The position numbers were made by a program, and so were the translations under genes. Positions 43,929-54,168 of a stretch of DNA of 64,000 nt are shown piece after piece; the stretch's first letter is position 1, and every line of letters begins with the position of its first letter. The stretch is from Acetivibrio alkalicellulosi (GTDB taxonomy: Bacteria; Bacillota; Clostridia; Acetivibrionales; Acetivibrionaceae). The DNA is taken from positions 341,497 through 405,496 of the forward strand of contig VLTH01000001.1 of NCBI GenBank assembly GCA_008125075.1, in the 5' to 3' direction. The notes beneath the pieces were generated by a model. It made no database searches. It saw nothing but the letters and a program-made list of their open reading frames with translations, and was not told where the DNA came from.

Positions 43929-44549
43929 GTGTTAAACAGTAAGAAAATCAATCCACATTCCACATTGATTATTTTTGATGAAATACAATTTAGTAATAAA
44001 GCAATAACTTCTCTCAAGTATTTTTGTGAGCAAACACCTGAATATCATACTGTATGTGCAGTCTCTTTATTAGAAATTACACTATCAAAGCCTTTATCAT
44101 TCCCTATTTGCAAAGTTGGTTTTCTAAATCTTAAACCAATGTGCTTCTATGAATTTGTTTTTGCTAATGGGTAAGAAATGTTGCTTGAGTATATTGAAAA
44201 GATTGATGGTGAGAATCCGATACCAAAAATGTTTGCAGATAAGCTTAGTACTTTTTATAAAACTTATCTTGTCACAGGAGGGAGGGATGCCCGAAGTAGT
44301 TGATAAATGGGTTGCAAAAAAGGATGTTTCCAAAGTTGAAAGAACTCAAGATGTTATTTTGGATTGATATGAACTGGATTTTGCAAAGCATGCGTCGAAA
44401 AATAAATCTCTAAACTGTCGCCCATGTGGAAAAGCACACCTGATAAATTTAAAAAAGGAAAGTCTATTTATGGGCATGTAAAGCCAGGGACAAGAGTTAA
44501 GGATTTGGATGATGCTCTACCTATGGCAGAAAACTATGTATTGAATTAA
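43929..44549 (+). pseudogene. AAA ATPase with DUF4143, broken
   Basis: LIIFDEIQFSNKAITSLKYF and YHTVCAVSLLEITLSKPLSF (Walker B and sensor region) are followed by a stop after FVFANG. The next frame reads LSTFYKTYLVTGGMPEVVDK with WVAKKDVSKVERTQDVILD-stop-YELDFAKHASK, and a third ends GHVKPGTRVKDLDDALPMAE with NYVLN-stop. These are parts of one AAA_14/DUF4143 protein; the P-loop end is missing. At least two frameshifts and one nonsense change are present. Confidence 0.8.
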
Positions 44550-44564
44550 CTCGTTAAGGCATGG

Positions 44565-45522
44565 TCAAATATTAACTTCCCTATTTGGAATGGCCTTATT
44601 GTTCCACTTACCCAAAAATTCGTCTAAAACTATGGGTAGATTTTCCTTAAATATATTACTTGCTTTTCTCTTTGTTTCATATATCTTTGAAGATATTGTA
44701 GCAAAAACTTTAAGACGTTTACTTGTTTGAGTTTTTTCTATAAGCTCTTTAACCAATTCTACGGAGGAAAATACCATTCCTTTCACGTATTAGATAAATG
44801 CGAAAATAGCTTCCTTTCAATGAGATTATACTTCGATGTATATGGAGGATAATGTGCAATCCTTATTTCTATATTCAGATGATTAACCAGCCATTGTAAA
44901 TCATATTTGAAAATAAAATGCCTGCTTGAATTACTTACACTCCAATCACAGAGTAGTATTAAAATACTGTCTGCATAAGGATAATTTGTTTTGCCATGCT
45001 CCTGCCACCAATTTGCTATACTATCACAAGCAAATTCACTTGTATCATTGCTGGTTCCAAGACATACAAATCCTTCAGTTCTTTTTAAATCATATATTCC
45101 ATGAGGAATAACTTTTGTGCTGGTAAACGTAGTAAAATCATGATCATATACCTTTGTTGCTTCCAATGTATAAATCTGTCCATAGTATAAATCTGTCCAT
45201 CCTGTAAAAGTCCCTAATGACTTCTTTCTTTTTTACATCAATACTAATAATAGGGTTTTGAGAATTTATATATTCCTTTTTTAATTTTGTAATGTTTAAA
45301 AATTTCTCATCTCTACCTTCAACTTCTTTCATCGTCTAAGTTTTTTAAAAGTTGCTTCACAACATATGGAGACACATTATAACCTCTATCACTGAAGTGT
45401 TGGGATGTTTCTTTAGGGGTTAGATTTGTCCACTTAACATTCTCATTCATACGTATTTTAGATTTTAATAGAGGATTAAAAATGATACTATATTGGTCAG
45501 ACTTATTATGTAATTCAGACAA
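44565..45522 (-). pseudogene. ISAzo13-type transposase, frameshifted
   Basis: Four frames in order give one transposase: VKWTNLTPKETSQHFSDRGY with NVSPYVVKQLL (45522-45319), EVEGRDEKFLNITKLKKEYI with PIISIDVKKKE (45332-45144), KVYDHDFTTFTSTKVIPHGI with GTSNDTSEFACDSIANWWQE and HYPPYTSKYNLIE (45166-44783), and VFSSVELVKELIEKTQTSKR (44786-44565). This is the ISAzo13 pattern. Multiple frameshifts make it inactive and its ends were not found. Confidence 0.8.
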
Positions 45523-45828
45523 GGAGACAAAAGGTTGAAGACTATTTTAACCAGTTGAATGAAGATGTCAAACGTATTCTCCAGATTATATCATGGAGTA
45601 AATATAGAAGAACAAAAAATATCTTAAATATATAAACACATTCGATTATGGTTTTTATAGCATCATTAAAAAATAAAGAAATAAATGCTAAAATTATTAT
45701 TGCAAAAGGAGACATCTTATGCTATTATAAAAAAAAAGTAAAATTCTTAGGGGTTTAATTTAGAGTATTTTGTCAAATACTGTCGACATAGTAGCATATA
45801 TAGATTTTATGTCGGTTTTGTTTAGAAT

Positions 45829-45925
45829 ATAAGCACTTGTTGGTTGTTAATCGCTGGGGGGACACGTTGACTACTGATAAGGAATATAGAGTAAATGTAG
45901 CTTATTAAATAAAATAAGTGAAATG
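45829..45925 (+). ncRNA. Conserved two-hairpin leader upstream of loaP, copy 1
   Basis: ATAAGCACTTGTTGGTTGTT, AATCGCTGGGGGGACACGTT and GACTACTGATAAGGAATATA recur at 54169 with few changes. Left TGGTT...TTAA.CG can pair with right CGTTGACTA here and CGTTAACCA in copy 2; the differences (C to U, A to G) keep pairing as wobble. A second hairpin CTTAT/ATAAG follows (45901-45918). A CGACATA/TATGTCG pair lies just upstream (45783-45813). The combination suggests a structured RNA target; a role as LoaP recognition site is inference. Confidence 0.55.
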
Positions 45926-45968
45926 GCGGAGCTATACAAAAGTAATGGATAATTTTGGGGAGTTGTAA

Positions 45969-46490
45969 ATGTATTGGTATGTAATTTTTGTGCAAACAGG
46001 TCGGGAATATAGAGTTGAGGAAATTTTAAGAGGACAGTTAGACTCAGAAGTTTTTACACCATTTGTTCCATTACAGGAGATGATTTTCAGGAAAGGTGGA
46101 ACAATAAAAAAGGAACTGAAGCCATTATTTCCAGGTTATGTGTTTGTTGAGTCTAAATTAATCAGTCAAGAATTTATAAAATGGACAAATACCATAATTT
46201 ACACTTCACATGTCATAGTCAGTTTATTGAGATACTCTGACGAAGAGATTGCCATGAGGGAGTCTGAAAGACAAATGTTACTGAGTTTATGCAATGATGA
46301 GCATTGTATTGAAGTATCAAGAGGGATTATAGAAGGAGACAAAATATATATAACAGATGGTCCACTCAAGGGGCATGAGAGTATAATAAAGAAATTGAAC
46401 AGGCATAGAAGGAAAGCTTGGATTGAGATAGAGTTTATGGGGGATGTAAGGTTAGTAAGTATGGCGTTGGAAATTGTAGAAAAGATTTAA
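45969..46490 (+). CDS. loaP: NusG-family antitermination protein LoaP
   Basis: LoaP is a specialised NusG paralogue that rides RNA polymerase and suppresses terminators in long operons. The 173-residue protein has the NGN domain (MYWYVIFVQTGREYRVEEIL, TPFVPLQEMIFRKGG, ELKPLFPGYVFVES) and a C-terminal KOW domain (GDKIYITDGPLKGHESIIKK, KAWIEIEFMG). It stands between the conserved leader at 45829 and an intrinsic terminator at 46531, the genetic setting known for loaP upstream of biosynthetic operons. A degenerate second copy lies at 54316. Confidence 0.92.
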   Translation: MYWYVIFVQTGREYRVEEILRGQLDSEVFTPFVPLQEMIFRKGGTIKKELKPLFPGYVFVESKLISQEFIKWTNTIIYTSHVIVSLLRYSDEEIAMRESERQMLLSLCNDEHCIEVSRGIIEGDKIYITDGPLKGHESIIKKLNRHRRKAWIEIEFMGDVRLVSMALEIVEKI

Positions 46491-46530
46491 GGGACTTGAG
46501 TTAAATTTTGGAATTATGAGTGATAGTGAA

Positions 46531-46558
46531 ACTTGCATATGAGTATGCAAGTTTTTTT
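46531..46558 (+). terminator. Intrinsic terminator between loaP and the downstream operon
   Basis: ACTTGCATA (46531-46539) pairs with TATGCAAGT (46544-46552), followed by TTTTTT. It would stop most transcripts after loaP unless antitermination occurs. Confidence 0.9.
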
Positions 46559-46681
46559 AGTATATGTTTTATTCATTCCAAGATGCAAATTAGTAAAATC
46601 TCTATACACGCAATTAAACAAATAGAACAGTAATATGCAATCTTAATATAAATAATATACGGCAAAGGAGAATAATTAATT

Positions 46682-47549
46682 ATGAAAAAAGTAGTAGGTT
46701 TTGTTTTTGGTGTGATTACCGCATGCATTTTATTAACTTCTTGCGGATCGGTAAAACAGGAAAGTACTCTTGATAAGGTGCGTAGGTGTTGTCTATATTG
46801 GTTCTGGCAACAATGTCCCGCCGATGAACTATATAGATGAGACTGGGAATTGGACTGGATTTGATCTAGACCTTTCAGCAGCTATTGCTGAACGTTTAGG
46901 TGTGAAACTCGAAAGAGTTGTTGTAAATAACAAGACAAGGATTTCATTTTTGGCTAATGGTACTGTTGATATGGTTGTTTCCAATCTGAGTCATACCAGA
47001 AGTCGTGAAGAACAGATCGATTATGCTGAACCACCCTATTTATGGACTGGCAAGATCGCATATGCAAGAAAGGGAGAGTTCGAAAATCTAGCTGATTTAG
47101 CTGGTAAAAAGATTGCCGTCGATCAAGGTTCAAATGCCTACATAGCTATTCAGCAGGAAATTGAAAAGGTAAATGGTGAAGAACCAGATATTCTAACTTT
47201 CCAGTCTAATGCTGAATGCTTTCTTGCACTCAAACAGGGGAAGGTGGATGCTTTTACTCAGGACAGCGTTATTATTGCAGGTGTTGCTGGTAAAGAAGGG
47301 GTTGAATACGAACCAATTGGGGGCATTTACAGTCCTGGATTGTATGGCATTGGTGTTCCACCAAATGACAGTAAATGGAGAGACGAAATCAGTTTTATCT
47401 TGCAGGATTTGATGAAAGATGGCACTTATGATGAGATTTACGATAAGTGGTTCGGAGAAGATGGTAAGTTTCCTTTACAACCGTGTGCTAAACCTGTTTT
47501 ACCAAAAGAAGCATTTGGTGAAAAACAGCTTTATATCTGGCCTGATTAA
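46682..47549 (+). pseudogene. Polar amino acid-type solute-binding lipoprotein, frameshifted near its N-terminus
   Basis: From ATG 46682 the frame encodes a lipoprotein signal (KKVVGFVFGVITACILLTSC, lipobox LTSC) and runs to LDKVR. The mature domain VGVVYIGSGNNVPPMNYIDE...GFDLDLSAAIAERLGVKLER...YDKWFGE is in another frame, reached by one extra base near 46780. The binding domain is intact from there to 47549. Either the gene is broken, or a base error or programmed shift is involved. It belongs to the SBP_bac_3 family and is paralogous to the domain fused to the ATPase at 50972. Confidence 0.8.
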
Positions 47550-47712
47550 TCCACGCTTTTTCAAGATATCTATAAAATAATTAATTCGTAAATTTTAAGA
47601 AGTCACACTCGTAAGTTTTTAAGCGGATGTGACTTGTATGTTTACAGATAGAATCATTCTTCAAAATGGCAAATATAAAGATATAATATGGAAGGTTTTA
47701 GGTATTATTGAG

Positions 47713-50700
47713 ATGGAAAACCCTACTGTTAAATATGGAATGATCATTGACTTAGATAAATGTATAGGTTGTTATGCATGTCAGGTAAACTGCCAAAAGG
47801 AACATAATCTATCTTGTGGTGAAGACAGACTGAAAGTTCATACTCAGGATTTTGGCACCTATCCAGCTTTAACGAGACTCTTCCTTCCTGTTTTATGCAA
47901 TCATTGCGAAAAACCAACCTGTACGGAGTATTGCGATAGAAATGCTCTTTATTACACGGAACAGGGGATTATTAGATATGATTCCGAAACTTGTAATCGT
48001 TGCCTTGCTTGTCTGGAAGCATGCTCTTGTGGAGCAATTGGATATCAGAATGAAGCTAGTTTATTAAGTAAGTGTGATTTCTGTTTCGAAAGATTGCAAC
48101 AGGGGTTGAAACCAACATGTGTTCTTGGATGCATGTCGAAGGCATTGCATTTTGGAGAATTGAATCATAAAGAAAGTGGGATAATACCAGTATTGCAAGC
48201 TTATCGAAGTTTTTTGTACGTTCAAAAAACGCTCGCTTCATTTTTACCAAAAGTTTTTTTCCTGCAAAGAGGAAACAATCGATATCCATTATTAACTAAG
48301 GCAGATCTTTCATTATACAATTTTCAATTCACTGATTCAGAAAACTTTGATTTTAAGGATGGCAAGCAGGCTTTCATGAAAAACTGTATTAATACAGTTG
48401 ATCTTATGTGTCCCGCAGAATGCAGTATAAGCGTATTTGTTGAAGGTGGGATGGCAAGGAAAATTTATGGTAATCCAGAATCTCTCAATAATCAGGGGAC
48501 AGTCTGCGCAAAGGGAGCAGCAGGACTTGAACTCGTTTATTCTCCGTTACGAATAAAAAAGCCACTTGTAAGGATAGGCGAACGGGGAGAGGAAAAATGG
48601 CAGGAAGTTTCCTGGGAATCGGCATTAAAGCAGATTGCCGAAAAGCTTCTCGTTATAAAAGCGAAATATGGTGCAGAATCTGTCGTACTTGACTGCGGAG
48701 ATCTTACGGACGTCGAACCTTACATGATGTTGTTTCATGCATTCGGCACTCCGCACACGTACACTCATAGTGCAATTTGCGACACCAACCGACGATGGGG
48801 CTCTAAGTTACTAATGGGAGATGAAAGACCTCTACCAGACATTCAACGACCGATTATGCTCAATAATTACGATAATAAATTATATTTCAAATCAGGGCAT
48901 GACACAAAGCTTTTGATTAATCTAGGATCTAACCCACTTGTGGCTACGCGTTTTAATTACATGTCCCGTGGTATTCCGGCAGCACAGTTGACCAATGAAA
49001 TGTATTATGTGGTTATCGATCCCGCATTTACCAATTCGGCAGCAAAAGCCAATCTTTGGTTACCCATCGTGCCAGGCACAGATTCGGAATTATTAGCTAG
49101 TATGCTCTTTTATATACTAACTCATGATGAGCCAGAGAAAAAACAGACATCTTTTATAGATCATGATTTTATAGAAAACTATACAGAAGGATGGGAAAAT
49201 TTTAAGCAGGATTTTCTTGCGCAGGCTAGGCAACGAGATGAAACAAACGGACTATTGTATTTCTCACCGGAGTGGGGGGCAGATAAAACAGGGATAGCTT
49301 CGGATCAGATAATACGTCTAGCGCATTTAATGGGGATTACCAAACCAGCAGCTATAGAAATAGGTATGCACGGGGGATCTCATCATCTGGCAGGCGACCT
49401 AACTTCAACACTTGCGAACGTGATATGTGCTATTACTGGAAACATAGATGTACCTGGTGGTCTAGTTTTTACTGGATCAGTTAAGCCGTCCCTCGACTTA
49501 ATAAGTCGGAAAATAAATGGTGATGGCAAGATAACTCGAATAGTAGCTGGTGAGGTTCGACATGGCACTTATCAGCAGTTGCATAAAGATCTATATGGAG
49601 ATTATCCCTTTGCATGGAAAGGTGTATTAAGTACTATTCCTCGTAACATTCTTGACGACGTTACCCTGAAAAGAGGCCCGTTCAACGGTCATACTTATCC
49701 TATAAAAGCGTTTGTTAACCGGACTGGTAACCCTGTATATACAGGTGGAAATACTGAAGAGTGGATAAAGGCATTTACCGCTACCAAAGACGGGGAATAC
49801 CTGTTAAATACTATTGTTCACATTGATACCCATATCAACGAGACAGGTAAATATGCTGACTTTATTTTGCCTGAATGCAGTTATCTAGAAAAGATGGGGT
49901 TGAGTGATCAATACACAATCAATCCCGAAATCGCATTGCGAGAGCGTGTAATTGCTCCGCAGCATGAGTCCAAGGCACCGTTTTGGATTATGCAGAAGCT
50001 AGCAGGAGCTCTAGTCATTGCTGGAGATAAAGATATTAATGAAAGCAGTTTTACCTGTTATCAGACAGAAGAGGATTTACTAAACACACAACTTCGCGAA
50101 TGTCCTGGGTTAAGGAATATCGGACAACCGCTTCCTTACCCCCGATATCCAGAAGGAGCTTTAATTAAAGGATTACCAAAAAACCCGAATGTTTACTTTG
50201 AAGGAAAACTTATACGTCAGGGTGAGGAACTAACTGTGGAGTGGCTAAGGAGAAACGGAGGACGGGCAGCTTGGCCTGCCAGTTATTACAGATACCGCCG
50301 AAACAAAGAGGTGAAACCCTCTGGTTATTTACCGTTGACAGATTCAAGAAAATTTGAGTTCAATTATCATTATGTTAATGAATTAAATAAAAAGATGAAA
50401 TGCGGTTATCCAGCATCATTTTTATGGAAAGAAAACAACAGACAATTTGCAGAGAGCCTAAAAAAAGAATATCCGTTCCATCTTATTACTGGAAGAACAC
50501 ACCAGACTGGAACTATGACGCAGGTTTGCATCTCCTTATCCAATTTGGAAACAGAAGCTAATAAAAAGATGAATGATACATTCGCTATTTCAGCGCATAC
50601 ACAAAACAAAGACAAGGGCAAATTCGAAGCCAATACGATTGCCATCCCAGTTTTTTTAATAAATGAGGAAGATGGGAATAAGCTGGGGCTTTACACAGGT

Positions 50701-50979
50701 GAGATGATTAGGCTCGTAATTGCAAATGGCAAATATCTTAGGGGAAAAGCATTTCTTTCATCAGGTATAAAATCTGGAGTCATAAAAACAACTTTTGGTT
50801 CAGGAGGAAGAGAAGCAACAGGGATAGGTTTTTTTTCGGGGGCAGTCTCATTTACACCAAATATTAATAGGTTGTATGACTCAAATGCCATCAACCAGAT
50901 TACAGGAATGCCAGCATTTGGAGATGTAATGGTTAAAATTGAGAAAGAACCAGAAGAGGGGAGGATGAATGATGGATAA
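47713..50979 (+). CDS. Molybdopterin oxidoreductase fused to its four-cluster FeS subunit
   Basis: The N-terminal ~200 residues form a DmsB-like electron-transfer module with sixteen Cys (CIGCYACQVNC, CNHCEKPTCTEYC, CNRCLACLEAC, CDFC...CVLGC). A DmsA/PhsA-type catalytic domain follows: LMCPAECSISVFVEGGMARK, GTVCAKGAAG, the likely Mo-ligand Cys in SAICDTNRRWG, and a C-terminal dinucleotide-binding domain (LITGRTHQTGTMTQV). The catalytic FeS site shows three Cys, with Asp at the position of the first. No Tat signal is present, so it is cytoplasmic. I chose ATG 47713 (MENPTVKYGMIIDLDKCIGC); earlier GTG/ATG codons lie inside an AAGTCACA/TGTGACTT hairpin. The substrate is unknown. Confidence 0.85.
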   Translation: MENPTVKYGMIIDLDKCIGCYACQVNCQKEHNLSCGEDRLKVHTQDFGTYPALTRLFLPVLCNHCEKPTCTEYCDRNALYYTEQGIIRYDSETCNRCLACLEACSCGAIGYQNEASLLSKCDFCFERLQQGLKPTCVLGCMSKALHFGELNHKESGIIPVLQAYRSFLYVQKTLASFLPKVFFLQRGNNRYPLLTKADLSLYNFQFTDSENFDFKDGKQAFMKNCINTVDLMCPAECSISVFVEGGMARKIYGNPESLNNQGTVCAKGAAGLELVYSPLRIKKPLVRIGERGEEKWQEVSWESALKQIAEKLLVIKAKYGAESVVLDCGDLTDVEPYMMLFHAFGTPHTYTHSAICDTNRRWGSKLLMGDERPLPDIQRPIMLNNYDNKLYFKSGHDTKLLINLGSNPLVATRFNYMSRGIPAAQLTNEMYYVVIDPAFTNSAAKANLWLPIVPGTDSELLASMLFYILTHDEPEKKQTSFIDHDFIENYTEGWENFKQDFLAQARQRDETNGLLYFSPEWGADKTGIASDQIIRLAHLMGITKPAAIEIGMHGGSHHLAGDLTSTLANVICAITGNIDVPGGLVFTGSVKPSLDLISRKINGDGKITRIVAGEVRHGTYQQLHKDLYGDYPFAWKGVLSTIPRNILDDVTLKRGPFNGHTYPIKAFVNRTGNPVYTGGNTEEWIKAFTATKDGEYLLNTIVHIDTHINETGKYADFILPECSYLEKMGLSDQYTINPEIALRERVIAPQHESKAPFWIMQKLAGALVIAGDKDINESSFTCYQTEEDLLNTQLRECPGLRNIGQPLPYPRYPEGALIKGLPKNPNVYFEGKLIRQGEELTVEWLRRNGGRAAWPASYYRYRRNKEVKPSGYLPLTDSRKFEFNYHYVNELNKKMKCGYPASFLWKENNRQFAESLKKEYPFHLITGRTHQTGTMTQVCISLSNLETEANKKMNDTFAISAHTQNKDKGKFEANTIAIPVFLINEEDGNKLGLYTGEMIRLVIANGKYLRGKAFLSSGIKSGVIKTTFGSGGREATGIGFFSGAVSFTPNINRLYDSNAINQITGMPAFGDVMVKIEKEPEEGRMNDG

Positions 50980-52480
50980 AAACAGCCCGGTTATAAAAAT
51001 TATGAATGTAAGTAAATGGTACAGCGATTTTCAGGTATTGAAGGATATCGATCTAGAAATATATAACAAGGAAGTATTGGTTATTATGGGGCCGAGTGGT
51101 TCAGGAAAAAGCACTTTGTTAAAGACAATCAATGGCCTAGAGAGCATCCAAGCTGGTGAAGTGTTCATTAATAATGAAATTTATAACTGCAGAAATTGTA
51201 AAGTGATCAGCAGAAAAAAGAGGGCGGAGGTTGGAATGGTTTTTCAACAATTTAATCTTTATCCTCATATGACTGCCATTGAAAATGTGACTCTTGCATT
51301 AAGGAAGGTGAAAAAAAAGACTAGGAAAGAAGCCCTTGAGATAGCCGTTCCAATCTTGCGCAAAGTAGGTCTCGATCATAAAAGTCATTCTTATCCAGCT
51401 CAGTTGTCTGGAGGAGAGCAACAGCGTGTAGCTATAGCACGAAGTTTAGCAATGCAGCCGAAAGTAATGCTATTTGACGAACCGACTTCTGCGCTGGACC
51501 CAGAATTAGTTAATGAAGTACTTGATACTATGGTTCAACTCTCTATTGATGGGATAACTATGGTTGTCGTAACGCATGAATTGGGATTCGCCCGTCGTGT
51601 AGCTAGTCGCATCGCTTTTATTGATAAGGGTAATATTATTGAAATTAATAAACCTCATGATATTATTATTCGTCCTAAAAAGGAGCGCACAAAAATGTTT
51701 ATGAAGAAAATTTTTAACGAAAAATCTAGCTTGTACTTTGTCAAAAAAACTAACACTATCAATATAGGTATAGTAGATAACGCTCCACCTATGTGTTTCA
51801 GTGATAATGAGAATAAAATAATCGGTTTTGATGTCGATTTGGCTCATAGTATAGCAAAACGTTTAAATGTCTCGTTGAATTTGCAACTGATAAATAACAA
51901 GGAACGGATTGAGTACATCCTTACTAATAAAGTTCATGCGTGTATCGGCAAATTGAACCATACCAAATCTCGAGATAATTTAATTGACTTTAGTGTTTCT
52001 TATCTTCAAGACTGTAAAAAAATACTTATGTATAAAGATAGTATAGTACCAATAAACGAACTGGCAGGTAAAGATATTGCTTATACCATAGACACAAGTA
52101 CGGCAATGGAAATAGAAAATTTCTTTGAAGAAAATAATTGGATCAAACCGAATTTTATAGCGTATTCGTCAGATGAGCAGGCGTATCATGCGATGAAGCA
52201 AAAACTTGTCGCTGGATATGCAAGTGATGAGATTATTATAAATCATTTTATAAATAATGAGACAGAAAAAGCAAATTTTCAATATCATCCCGAAGTTTGT
52301 TGTTACTCTTATTTTTGCGTTGGTGTTTCAGAAAATGATTCCCAGTGGTTAAATGAAATAAACAATATCTTGCTTGATATCTACGATTCTGGCGAATATG
52401 AAAAGATTTTTTATAAATGGTTTAAGACACAGGACAAGAAATTTTTACGCCCATTTGAAAAATGGTCAGGTTATTGTTGA
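50972..52480 (+). CDS. ABC transporter ATPase fused to a solute-binding domain
   Basis: Residues 1-245 are a GlnQ-type ATPase: Walker [15 protein letters not shown]-loop [10 protein letters not shown], signature [15 protein letters not shown], Walker [14 protein letters not shown] and switch His VVTHELG. From about 260 to 500 follows an SBP_bac_3 domain ([49 protein letters not shown]) with no membrane segment or signal, so it must sit in the cytoplasm. It may sense the imported solute and gate transport, like the regulatory C-terminal domain of MetN; this is inference. It overlaps the upstream gene by 8 bp and precedes two permease genes. Confidence 0.88.
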   Translation: MDKNSPVIKIMNVSKWYSDFQVLKDIDLEIYNKEVLVIMGPSGSGKSTLLKTINGLESIQAGEVFINNEIYNCRNCKVISRKKRAEVGMVFQQFNLYPHMTAIENVTLALRKVKKKTRKEALEIAVPILRKVGLDHKSHSYPAQLSGGEQQRVAIARSLAMQPKVMLFDEPTSALDPELVNEVLDTMVQLSIDGITMVVVTHELGFARRVASRIAFIDKGNIIEINKPHDIIIRPKKERTKMFMKKIFNEKSSLYFVKKTNTINIGIVDNAPPMCFSDNENKIIGFDVDLAHSIAKRLNVSLNLQLINNKERIEYILTNKVHACIGKLNHTKSRDNLIDFSVSYLQDCKKILMYKDSIVPINELAGKDIAYTIDTSTAMEIENFFEENNWIKPNFIAYSSDEQAYHAMKQKLVAGYASDEIIINHFINNETEKANFQYHPEVCCYSYFCVGVSENDSQWLNEINNILLDIYDSGEYEKIFYKWFKTQDKKFLRPFEKWSGYC

Positions 52481-52482
52481 TT

Positions 52483-53235
52483 ATGAAATTATTTATAAAT
52501 TACGAATTTGATTGGCAGAAAATATTAAGCGGACAATATCTGGAGTGGATATTACAGGGAATTCGGATTTCATTAAGTCTAATGCTCATATCCTCTATGC
52601 TTGCTAGTGTACTGGGGGTATTGCTTACCTTTGGACTTTTATCAAAACATCGACTAGTTCGCAGTGGCTCTTCACTTTTTATAGAGTTATGTCGGAACAT
52701 ACCTACTCTTATTTGGTTATTGTTCTTTTACTATGTATTTCCAGAACTATTTTCTGAACCTGTAAAAACAATGCTCAACTCCAGTCAAGCTATAAATTAC
52801 TGGGCTGCCATCGCTGGTTTATCAATTAGTAGCAGTGGTTATATTGCTGAAATCATACGCGGGGGAATATTGGGAGTCTCAAGAGAACAAATTTCTGCTG
52901 CTCATACTCTAGGTCACTCACAATGGGAAATATGGAAATTTATTATTTTGCCGCAAGCTATACGTATTTGCTATCCGCCTTTTGTTTCCCGGCTTATCCA
53001 TAATATGAAAAACAGTTCTCTGGCTTTGGCTTTATCAGTACATGAAATTGTTTGGGCTACCCAGCAGATTGAATCTCTTACATTCCGAGGAATAGAAGCA
53101 GCAATCATTGCAACAATATTCTTTTTGACTATCAATTATGTCTTTAGTCGTCTGGCCTTGCTATTAGAAAAAAAGTTTTTAATCAATAATAATAAAAAAA
53201 TAAAGAAGGTAAAAGATGTTGGCGGATATTTATAA
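52483..53235 (+). CDS. Amino acid ABC transporter permease 1
   Basis: This 250-residue HisM/GlnP-type permease has about five helices. The coupling-helix motif is visible (AAHTLGHSQWEIWKFIILPQAI), as are ELCRNIPTLIWLLFFYY and GYIAEIIRGGILGV. ATG 52483 lies 2 bp after the ATPase stop; the in-frame start at 52462 lies within the ATPase gene. It forms a heterodimer with the next gene. Confidence 0.9.
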   Translation: MKLFINYEFDWQKILSGQYLEWILQGIRISLSLMLISSMLASVLGVLLTFGLLSKHRLVRSGSSLFIELCRNIPTLIWLLFFYYVFPELFSEPVKTMLNSSQAINYWAAIAGLSISSSGYIAEIIRGGILGVSREQISAAHTLGHSQWEIWKFIILPQAIRICYPPFVSRLIHNMKNSSLALALSVHEIVWATQQIESLTFRGIEAAIIATIFFLTINYVFSRLALLLEKKFLINNNKKIKKVKDVGGYL

Positions 53236-53899
53236 TAATATAAAAATGTTTTTGATAGGTCCTTTTCCTCAGGGTCCTTTAGGTGGTCTTGTAATAAATA
53301 TTTTTCTTGCTGTTAGCACTATGTTGTCAGGGTTTATTTTGGGTCTATTTCTAGCATTGGGGCGGATCTCAAAAAATGTTATCATTAGCCGGATTGTTAC
53401 TTGTGTAATTGAAATTACACGCGCGTTGCCTTTATTACTAATACTGTTCTGGTTTTACTTCTTTATCCCCATTCTTATAGGCAAGCCGCTACCAATCTTT
53501 TTGAGTGCTTATCTTTCACTCACTTTTTATTCTGCTGTAAATCAAGCTGAAATTTTCCGAAGCGGACTTATGAACATCTCCAAAGGACAATGGCAAGTTG
53601 GTTATTCTACAGGATTATCAAATTATCAACGTATGGTATATATTATACTGCCTCAAGTGATAAGGATGATGCTCACGTCCTTTGTGGGTTTTTTTATATC
53701 GCTTTTTAAAGACACTTCAGTTATATATATTATAGGTATTATAGATTTGACTCAGATAGGTATAATTTTAAGCCAACGGGAGCCGGATAAAATTATATTT
53801 TCATACGTGCTAGTAGCTATCCTCTATTTTATTATATGCCATATAGTGTCATTGTATTCGAAAATATGGGAAAAAAAACTATTGAAATGGTCTAAATGA
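53216..53899 (+). CDS. Amino acid ABC transporter permease 2
   Basis: This 227-residue HisM/GlnP-type permease has EITRALPLLLILFWFYFFIP, NQAEIFRSGLMNISKGQWQV, GYSTGLSNYQRMVYIILPQV and SLFKDTSVIYIIGIIDLT. It overlaps permease 1 by 20 bp. A weak hairpin GATAACT/AGTTATC follows at 53897-53927 and may end the operon. Confidence 0.9.
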   Translation: MLADIYNNIKMFLIGPFPQGPLGGLVINIFLAVSTMLSGFILGLFLALGRISKNVIISRIVTCVIEITRALPLLLILFWFYFFIPILIGKPLPIFLSAYLSLTFYSAVNQAEIFRSGLMNISKGQWQVGYSTGLSNYQRMVYIILPQVIRMMLTSFVGFFISLFKDTSVIYIIGIIDLTQIGIILSQREPDKIIFSYVLVAILYFIICHIVSLYSKIWEKKLLKWSK

Positions 53900-54168
53900 T
53901 AACTGATTGAGAAAGAGAAGTTATCTTATTAAGAAAATGGATAATCCGAGTTTTTGTGAATTGTGTAAGTATTTGTACAAATATTTTTACCTGTTAGAGC
54001 TCAAGTCTCTAAGTCTCTATCAAACTATTGCAATATACAATAGTTTATGGTAGCATGTAATAGTAGTAGTTGAAATAGTTTATAGTTGCATATCCAACCA
54101 ATGAAAAGCTATATTAAGAATTTAGGATAATTATATATAAAGTATAGGTTATACATTAAATCATTTTT
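53900..54168. other. Intergenic region between the two leader-controlled clusters
   Basis: AT-rich sequence with no open frame of note. It holds the possible operon-end hairpin at its start and short TATAGTTTATGG-like direct repeats near 54030-54080. Confidence 0.4.

Noticed and set aside
46682-46800. Programmed frameshift in the binding-protein gene
   Set aside because: No slippery heptamer or following pseudoknot was evident at the shift, so a mutation or sequence error is preferred.
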